Positions 58,710 through 64,000 of a stretch of 64,000 nt of DNA are shown in pieces. Both the position numbers and the translations under genes were made by a program. Source of the stretch: Psychrobacter aestuarii. Its GTDB lineage: Bacteria; Pseudomonadota; Gammaproteobacteria; Pseudomonadales; Moraxellaceae. Numbering within the stretch: position 1 is the stretch's first letter; every line of letters begins with the position of its first letter. The notes beneath the pieces were generated by a model. It was not told the DNA's origin and ran no database searches. It saw nothing but the letters and a program-made list of their open reading frames with translations. Where the stretch lies: positions 1,612,001-1,676,000 of the forward strand of contig NZ_CAJGYT010000001.1 of NCBI RefSeq assembly GCF_904846035.1, in the 5' to 3' direction.

Positions 58710-60374
58710 ATGGCACAATATATCTACACGATGAACAACGTGTCAAAACTTGTTCCACCCAAGCGTGAGATTTTAAAAAACATTAACCTATCGTTTTTTC
58801 CTGGCGCCAAAATCGGTGTCCTAGGTATCAACGGCGCGGGTAAATCAACCTTGCTACGCATCATGGCGGGCGTCGATACCGAGTATACGGGTGAAGCACG
58901 CGCACAAACGGGCACCAAAGTGGGCTATCTGCCACAGGAGCCGCAGCTTGATGAAAGCAAAGATGTGCGCGGTAATGTCGAAGACGGTATGCGTGAAGCG
59001 CTAGACGCGCTGGCACGTCTGGACGAAATCTACGCCGAATACGCATTGCCTGATGCCGATTTTGACAAACTTGCTGAAGAGCAGGGCAAAATGGAAGACA
59101 TCATCCAGTCGTGGGACGCGCACAACCTAAACACCCAGCTTGAAAAAGCGGCTGACGCCCTGCGCCTGCCAGCTTGGGATGCGGATGTCAGCAAACTGTC
59201 TGGTGGTGAAAAACGCCGCGTGGCGCTGTGCCGCCTATTGCTATCGCGTCCTGATATGCTGCTCCTTGACGAACCGACCAACCATTTGGACGCCGAATCG
59301 GTTGCGTGGCTTGAGCTGTTCTTACAAAACTACAGCGGTACTATCGTTGCCATTACCCACGATCGCTACTTCCTTGACAACGTGGCGGAGTGGATTTTGG
59401 AGCTGGACCGCGGGCATGGCTATCCTTACGAGGGCAACTATACCGAGTGGCTAGAGCAAAAGAACAAGCGTCTAGAGCAGCAGCAAAAGCAAGAAGAATC
59501 GTTTGCCAAAGCGCTGAAAAAAGAGCTTGAGTGGATTCGTAAAAACCAAAAAGGTCAACAAGCCAAGTCAAAGTCACGTGTCCAGCGTTTTGAAGAGCTG
59601 AACTCAAAAGAGTTCCAGCAGCGTAACGAAACGGCGGAAATCTATATTCCACCTGGTCCACGTCTGGGCAACAAGGTTATCGAAGTCAACAACATCTCAA
59701 AGTCATTTGATGATCGCTTGCTTTATGAAGACCTCAGCTTTAACGTCCCTGCGGGCGCCATCGTTGGTATCATTGGTCCAAACGGTGCGGGTAAAACCAC
59801 GCTGTTCAACATGATTACGGGCAAAGACGAGCCGAACACTGGCTCGGTTGACCTTGGTGAGAGCGTCAAAGTCGCTTATGTTGGTCAGGTACGCGACAAC
59901 CTAGACGACAGCAAAACTGTCTGGGAAGAAGTGTCAGACGGTCTGGACATGATTACCGTCGGTGACTACACCACACCAAGCCGCGCTTATATCGGTCGCT
60001 TTAACTTTAAAGGGCAAGACCAGCAAAAACGTGTCGGTCAGCTCTCAGGTGGTGAGCGTAACCGCTTGCAACTGGCAAAAACCCTAAAGCAAGGCGCGAA
60101 CGTACTGCTGCTCGATGAGCCCTCGAACGACTTGGACGTCGAAACCTTGCGTGCGCTAGAGGACGCGATTCAGGTATTCCCAGGCACCGTGATGGTCGTA
60201 TCGCATGACCGCTGGTTCCTTGACCGTATCGCCACGCATATTTTGGCGTTTGAAGAAGAAGGTCCAATCTGGTTTGACGGTAACTATTCAGAGTTTGAAA
60301 CCTACCGCAAAAAGCAGTTGGGCGCGGACGCAGGTCCAAAACGTATGAAGTATAAGAAAATCAGCAAGGCGTAA
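58710..60374 (+). CDS. ettA: Energy-dependent translational throttle protein EttA (ABC-F)
   Basis: EttA is a soluble ABC-F ATPase that binds the ribosomal E site and gates entry into elongation according to ATP/ADP. The 554-residue protein is nearly the length of E. coli EttA (555) and aligns throughout. First ATPase: Walker A GINGAGKST (39-47), signature LSGGEKRRVALC, LLLDEPTNHLDAESV. The 'arm' segment between (about 95-135, LPDADFDKLAEEQGKMEDII) is present, as is the inter-domain linker (about 240-320). Second ATPase: GPNGAGKTT, LSGGERNRLQLA, LLLDEPSNDLDVETL. GCGGAG is 5 nt before the ATG at 58710; an in-frame GTG at 58704 overlaps that site. Confidence 0.97.
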   Translation: MAQYIYTMNNVSKLVPPKREILKNINLSFFPGAKIGVLGINGAGKSTLLRIMAGVDTEYTGEARAQTGTKVGYLPQEPQLDESKDVRGNVEDGMREALDALARLDEIYAEYALPDADFDKLAEEQGKMEDIIQSWDAHNLNTQLEKAADALRLPAWDADVSKLSGGEKRRVALCRLLLSRPDMLLLDEPTNHLDAESVAWLELFLQNYSGTIVAITHDRYFLDNVAEWILELDRGHGYPYEGNYTEWLEQKNKRLEQQQKQEESFAKALKKELEWIRKNQKGQQAKSKSRVQRFEELNSKEFQQRNETAEIYIPPGPRLGNKVIEVNNISKSFDDRLLYEDLSFNVPAGAIVGIIGPNGAGKTTLFNMITGKDEPNTGSVDLGESVKVAYVGQVRDNLDDSKTVWEEVSDGLDMITVGDYTTPSRAYIGRFNFKGQDQQKRVGQLSGGERNRLQLAKTLKQGANVLLLDEPSNDLDVETLRALEDAIQVFPGTVMVVSHDRWFLDRIATHILAFEEEGPIWFDGNYSEFETYRKKQLGADAGPKRMKYKKISKA

Positions 60375-60396
60375 TCGTCTGCTTTGATGCTTAAAT

Positions 60397-60430
60397 AAAA
60401 AAGACCGCTTGTGATAAGCGGTCTTTTTTT
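60397..60430 (+). terminator. Terminator after ettA
   Basis: AAGACCGCTT (60401-60410) pairs perfectly with AAGCGGTCTT (60416-60425) around GTGAT, followed by a T-run. Arms are identical to those of the terminator at 61970-62001. Confidence 0.94.
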
Positions 60431-60583
60431 TATTTATAAGACAATAGCCATGCTTTTTTATAAGCAGGGTTGCTCTATACTCACCCACAGAGCTTCAATC
60501 AACCCATACATAATGATGTAAGAACAAAACCAGACATAGAAAGATGGATTTTAAACAATTTTATATTAAAAGGACTTATGACG

Positions 60584-61927
60584 ATGACAGCACCCCAGCA
60601 AGACACCATAAAGCAGCTATACGACAGCCACCCGCTATTAAATAGCCTGAGCGCGACCAAAGAAGTGTGCTGGCTCAATCCCAAGTTGCAGCGCTTTACA
60701 GACGTGCAAGTGTCACTACCGCTCGGCGCAAGTGATATCGCAGACGCCGCCGAGCGTTTACAGCGCTTTGCGCCTTATATCGCCAAGGTATTCCCCGAAA
60801 CGGCGGCGAGCAACGGCATTATCGAATCGCCCTTAACCGCCATTCCGCAGATGCAGCAGACGCTGCAAGCGTTTTATGGTCAGACATTATCAGGGCGGTT
60901 ATTTTTAAAATGCGACAGCCATCTGCCTATCTCTGGCTCAATAAAAGCACGTGGCGGGGTGTATGAAGTGCTCAAATACGCCGAGTCCGTCGCGATGGCA
61001 GCAGGGCTATTGACTCTAAAAGATAATTACCAAAAGATAGACAGCCCGCCGTTCAAGGCGCTGTTTGCCAAGCACAGCATCGTCGTTGGCTCAACGGGCA
61101 ATCTTGGGCTGAGTATCGGCATCATGGGCGCACAGTTGGGCTTTAACGTGACCGTGCATATGTCTGCCGATGCGCGCGCATGGAAAAAAGACTTGCTGCG
61201 CAGTAAAGGCGTCCGCGTGGTCGAGCATCAAGATGACTATAGCAAAGCCGTTGAACAGGGGCGTATCGAAGCGCAGCAAACCCCAAATTGCCACTTTGTC
61301 GATGATGAAAATTCTCAAGATTTGTTTTTGGGCTATAGCGTTGCCGCCGAGCGCTTAAAGCGGCAGCTGGACGCGCAAGGGATTTGCGTCGATGCGGCGC
61401 ATCCGTTATTTGTGTATTTACCTTGCGGGGTCGGTGGTGGACCAGGCGGCGTGGTCTTTGGTTTAAAGCAAAGCTTTGGCGATCATGTGCATTGTTTTTT
61501 TGCTGAGCCAACGCATTCGCCGTGCATGCTTATTGGCATGTACACAGGGCTGCACGATGGCGTGAGCGTGCAAGATTTTGGCATTGATAACAAAACCTGC
61601 GCCGACGGTCTGGCGGTCGGTCGCGCCTCTGCCTTTGTCGGTCGGGTGATGGAACCTTTATTAAGCGGCATTTATACGATGGATGATGAGCACTTATACC
61701 GCCTGCTTGCGCTGATGCGTGACAGCGAAGATATTGAACTTGAGCCTTCGGCATTGGCGGGCGTGGCAGGTATGGCTCAGGTTAAGGCAGCAAAAGACTA
61801 TCTGGCGCAGCATAAACTTACGGACAACATGACTCAAGCGGTGCATATCGTATGGGCGACAGGTGGCAATATGGTGCCCAGCGCGGCGCGTCTTGAGTAT
61901 TATGAAAAAGGAAAAGCGCTGTTGTAG
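60584..61927 (+). CDS. dsdA: D-serine ammonia-lyase (D-serine dehydratase)
   Basis: DsdA is a PLP enzyme that converts D-serine to pyruvate and ammonia, allowing detoxification and use as a carbon and nitrogen source. The 447-residue protein (E. coli 442) has the PLP-Lys motif [16 protein letters not shown] (Lys121), [36 protein letters not shown], the phosphate-cradling Gly loop [13 protein letters not shown], and [13 protein letters not shown]. Two ATGs (60578, 60584) follow AAAAGGA at 3 and 9 nt; I take the second. The usual partners dsdC and dsdX are not adjacent. The gene is framed by two terminators with identical arms. Confidence 0.95.
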   Translation: MTAPQQDTIKQLYDSHPLLNSLSATKEVCWLNPKLQRFTDVQVSLPLGASDIADAAERLQRFAPYIAKVFPETAASNGIIESPLTAIPQMQQTLQAFYGQTLSGRLFLKCDSHLPISGSIKARGGVYEVLKYAESVAMAAGLLTLKDNYQKIDSPPFKALFAKHSIVVGSTGNLGLSIGIMGAQLGFNVTVHMSADARAWKKDLLRSKGVRVVEHQDDYSKAVEQGRIEAQQTPNCHFVDDENSQDLFLGYSVAAERLKRQLDAQGICVDAAHPLFVYLPCGVGGGPGGVVFGLKQSFGDHVHCFFAEPTHSPCMLIGMYTGLHDGVSVQDFGIDNKTCADGLAVGRASAFVGRVMEPLLSGIYTMDDEHLYRLLALMRDSEDIELEPSALAGVAGMAQVKAAKDYLAQHKLTDNMTQAVHIVWATGGNMVPSAARLEYYEKGKALL

Positions 61928-61969
61928 AGCAAGTCTTTATCGACATCATTTTTAATGCTTCGATGCTAT

Positions 61970-62001
61970 AAAAAAGACCGCTTATTAAAGCGGTCTTTTT
62001 T
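61970..62001. terminator. Bidirectional terminator, dsdA / plsB
   Basis: AGACCGCTT (61975-61983) pairs with AAGCGGTCT (61988-61996) around ATTA; six A before and six T after. It lies between the convergent dsdA and plsB. Confidence 0.93.
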
Positions 62002-62028
62002 GGCTAAAAATACAGTCTTAAAAAAGGC

Positions 62029-64000
62029 TTAACGCTTACGCCCGAATTTGCGCTGTTTTTTATTGCTAATCTCGGTGATGGCGTGCGCGATGTCATCTTC
62101 ATCAAGCGACGCCACTTGCTGCAAAATCTGCATCATATCAGGGTTCAGTACATATTTGGCATGATGCGCGATGTCATCGATACGCTGGTCAAAATGCAGC
62201 ACGCCCGTCTCGCTATCAGGGGTGAGGTAATCCAGACGAATCAGCGCATTGATAAAGCTGATGAATAAGGCGCGGTCAAAGAAGTCAGGAATGTCATCAG
62301 CATAGAGTACCGACAGGCGCTGTCCGAGCAGATGACACAAATCGACCGCTTCTTCAGCCGTCAGATTGCCCGAGCCTTGCTGCGCAAGCAGTGCCAAGGT
62401 CAAGAAATAACGCTCAAGACTTTGCTCAACAGGGGCGGCCAAGACTTCGAGCTTTTGATAGCTGCTGGTGTTCGCCTCAGGCGCGCCCAACACGTCATCT
62501 CCCAAATCAACAATCAGACCGTGCGCGATAAGGTTGTCAATTTTTTGATTGAGTACCGCCATCAAGCCATGCGCGGGGTAATGCAAAAATAGCTCGCTTT
62601 GTAAAAACGGATACAGCTGGGTGACGATGTTGTCCAAGCGGCTGCGCTTAATGCGCCCATTGCGCGCGACCAATGCGGCGATAAACGACAGTAGAATAAA
62701 GACGTGCAAGATGTTGTTGCGGAAGTAGCTCAGCAGTGGCGCTTGCTTGCCCGCCACTTGAATGATGTCGCCCAAAATGTGCGGCGTGCGCTCAATGAGT
62801 TTGAGCTTAATACCATATTCAATAATCGCCTGCGGCGTCATGTCGGTGACGGTGGTGTCATCGGCATAGGGAATTTGACGCGCAATGTCTTGGTATAACG
62901 AGATTTGGTCGCGGCAGACCTCCTCATCCAGTGCCGATTTGGGCGAGGACAGCAGCACCAATGACAACAAGGACACAGGATTGATGACCGCTGCCTTATT
63001 GATGTTTTGCATGATTTTGATGCCGATATTGTCAATCATGGTCATCATGTTGGCATCGAACGGAGAGTCGGTGCGCCCTGCAGGTAGACTGCCCGCCTTA
63101 ACATCGTACTTTTTCATAAAGTCTTCGATATGCAGCGGCGTACCAAAGCTCAGATGCACATGCCCAAAGATACGCTCAATCTTGCGGCTGACCTTGAGCA
63201 GCCCCATCAGTGATTCAGACTCTTTGGGCTTGCCTTTGAGCTCACCGATATAGGTGCCGCCTTCCATGATGCGCTCGTAGCCGATGTATGTGGGGATAAA
63301 TACCACGGGCTTGTTCATCTGGCGCAGCTGGCTGTGTACGGTCATCGACAGCAGTCCCATTTTTGGCGGTAGCAGGCGTCCTGAGCGCGAACGCCCGCCT
63401 TCAATAAAGTATTCAATCGGGGTGCTGCGGGTGATGAGCGTGTGCATATACTCACGCAGCACCGCACTGTACAGATGGTTGCCACGGAAGCTGCGACGAA
63501 TAAAGAACGCCACCGCGCCGCGCAAAAATGGTCCTAAGACAGGCACGTTTAAGTTATCACCTGCGGCAATGTATGGGATGCTCAGCCCTTGCTTATAAAT
63601 CGCGTAAGAGAGCAGCAAATAGTCCACATGACTGCGGTGCGAGGGCACATAGATGATTTCGTGGTCGGTCGCCAGCTCGCGCACGCGCTCAAAATGATGC
63701 ACATCAACGCCGTCATACAGCTGCGTCCACAGCCACGTCAAAAAGCGCTCACAGGCGCGAATCACAGGGTAGGAGTAGTCATTGACCATCTCATTGGCGT
63801 AGCCTTTGGCAACTGCACGCGCCTCGGTGACGGTGATGCCTTCACGCTCTGCTTCGGCCTGAATGGCGTGGGCAATGGCAGGCGAGTGAATCAACTTTTC
63901 GACCAGATTGCGGCGGTCGGACAAATCAGGACCAATCATGCTCGCGCGCTGCTTGTCCAAATAGGTATTGAGCTGGAGCTGCAAGGAGCTGACCAAAGCA
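62029..64000 (-). CDS. plsB: Glycerol-3-phosphate 1-O-acyltransferase PlsB (5' end outside window)
   Basis: PlsB acylates sn-glycerol 3-phosphate at position 1, the first step of phospholipid synthesis, at the inner membrane. The visible ~656 C-terminal residues include all acyltransferase blocks: I VPSHRSHVDYLLLSYAIY (HX4D), II GAVAFFIRRSFRG, III YFIEGGRSRSGRLLPPK, IV VVFIPTYIGYERI. The large C-terminal region (LLSYFRNNILHVFILLSFIAALV) is typical of PlsB and absent from PlsC/PlsY. The frame is open to the window edge; a TTG at 63996 is not a credible start, and about 150-220 residues are missing compared with full-length PlsB. It converges on dsdA. Confidence 0.96.
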   Translation of the reverse strand, partial: ALVSSLQLQLNTYLDKQRASMIGPDLSDRRNLVEKLIHSPAIAHAIQAEAEREGITVTEARAVAKGYANEMVNDYSYPVIRACERFLTWLWTQLYDGVDVHHFERVRELATDHEIIYVPSHRSHVDYLLLSYAIYKQGLSIPYIAAGDNLNVPVLGPFLRGAVAFFIRRSFRGNHLYSAVLREYMHTLITRSTPIEYFIEGGRSRSGRLLPPKMGLLSMTVHSQLRQMNKPVVFIPTYIGYERIMEGGTYIGELKGKPKESESLMGLLKVSRKIERIFGHVHLSFGTPLHIEDFMKKYDVKAGSLPAGRTDSPFDANMMTMIDNIGIKIMQNINKAAVINPVSLLSLVLLSSPKSALDEEVCRDQISLYQDIARQIPYADDTTVTDMTPQAIIEYGIKLKLIERTPHILGDIIQVAGKQAPLLSYFRNNILHVFILLSFIAALVARNGRIKRSRLDNIVTQLYPFLQSELFLHYPAHGLMAVLNQKIDNLIAHGLIVDLGDDVLGAPEANTSSYQKLEVLAAPVEQSLERYFLTLALLAQQGSGNLTAEEAVDLCHLLGQRLSVLYADDIPDFFDRALFISFINALIRLDYLTPDSETGVLHFDQRIDDIAHHAKYVLNPDMMQILQQVASLDEDDIAHAITEISNKKQRKFGRKR

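Noticed and set aside
60397..62001. GACCGCTT terminator arms as DNA uptake sequences
   Set aside because: The arm resembles but does not match the Pasteurellaceae uptake core (AAGTGCGGT), and the word occurs only at these two terminators as far as I could see.

Overview
The window is an uninterrupted stretch of chromosome from a gammaproteobacterium, most likely a member of the Moraxellaceae close to Psychrobacter. This rests on protein character (Psychrobacter/Acinetobacter-like pst, sdh-suc and galU-pgi genes), on gene orders shared with Pseudomonas and its relatives (argH|algZ-algR-hemC-hemD-hemX; pcnB-folK-panB-panC; ubiG-mupP-yciK), and on AT-rich gaps between moderately GC-balanced genes. 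I saw no mobile elements, CRISPR arrays, rRNA or tRNA genes. The genus is an inference that a marker-gene search could settle.

Layout. 1-4.5 kb: phosphate uptake operon (3' end of pstS, pstC, pstA, pstB, then phoU after an internal terminator). 4.5-15 kb: yggX and argH on the minus strand; the algZ/algR two-component pair that in Pseudomonas controls type IV pili; the haem genes hemC-hemD-hemX; a thioesterase; minus-strand ribB (with a degenerate RibA-like half) and rarA. 15-17 kb: a small HEXXH protein and a lipoprotein of unknown function. 17-32 kb: a TCA-cycle block. Minus-strand gltA is divergent from sdhCDAB, sucAB, lpdA and sucCD. Intrinsic terminators and long leaders split this block into several transcription units instead of one long operon. 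32-38 kb: galU, pgi, a nucleotide-sugar-dehydrogenase relative that has lost its catalytic residues, and a convergent phosphomannomutase/phosphoglucomutase; this resembles the precursor-sugar end of an Acinetobacter-type capsule locus. 38-45.5 kb: mazG, a ComEA-type DNA-binding protein, pcnB with a very long basic tail, folK, panB, panC, rapZ, darP. 45.6-51.3 kb: dsbA, ubiG-mupP-yciK, a small C4 zinc-finger protein, a CobW GTPase and ompR without an adjacent envZ. 51.6-64 kb: tex, an unknown secreted Met-rich protein with duplicated ends, a saccharopine-dehydrogenase-like oxidoreductase, a 51-residue DUF1328 membrane protein, phhB, a small GNAT, ettA, a solitary dsdA and the 3' part of plsB.

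Most of the window is core metabolism: phosphate, haem, TCA cycle, pantothenate/folate, quinone and lipid precursors. The less ordinary content is the inactive-looking Ugd homologue, the Met-rich secreted protein, the sucD 3' UTR that resembles the origin of the E. coli SdhX sRNA, several long untranslated regions with inverted repeats, and several proteins with unusual extensions (PstB, PcnB, Tex). I found no clear defence or other exotic multi-gene system; the strongest candidates for new biology are single genes and non-coding elements.
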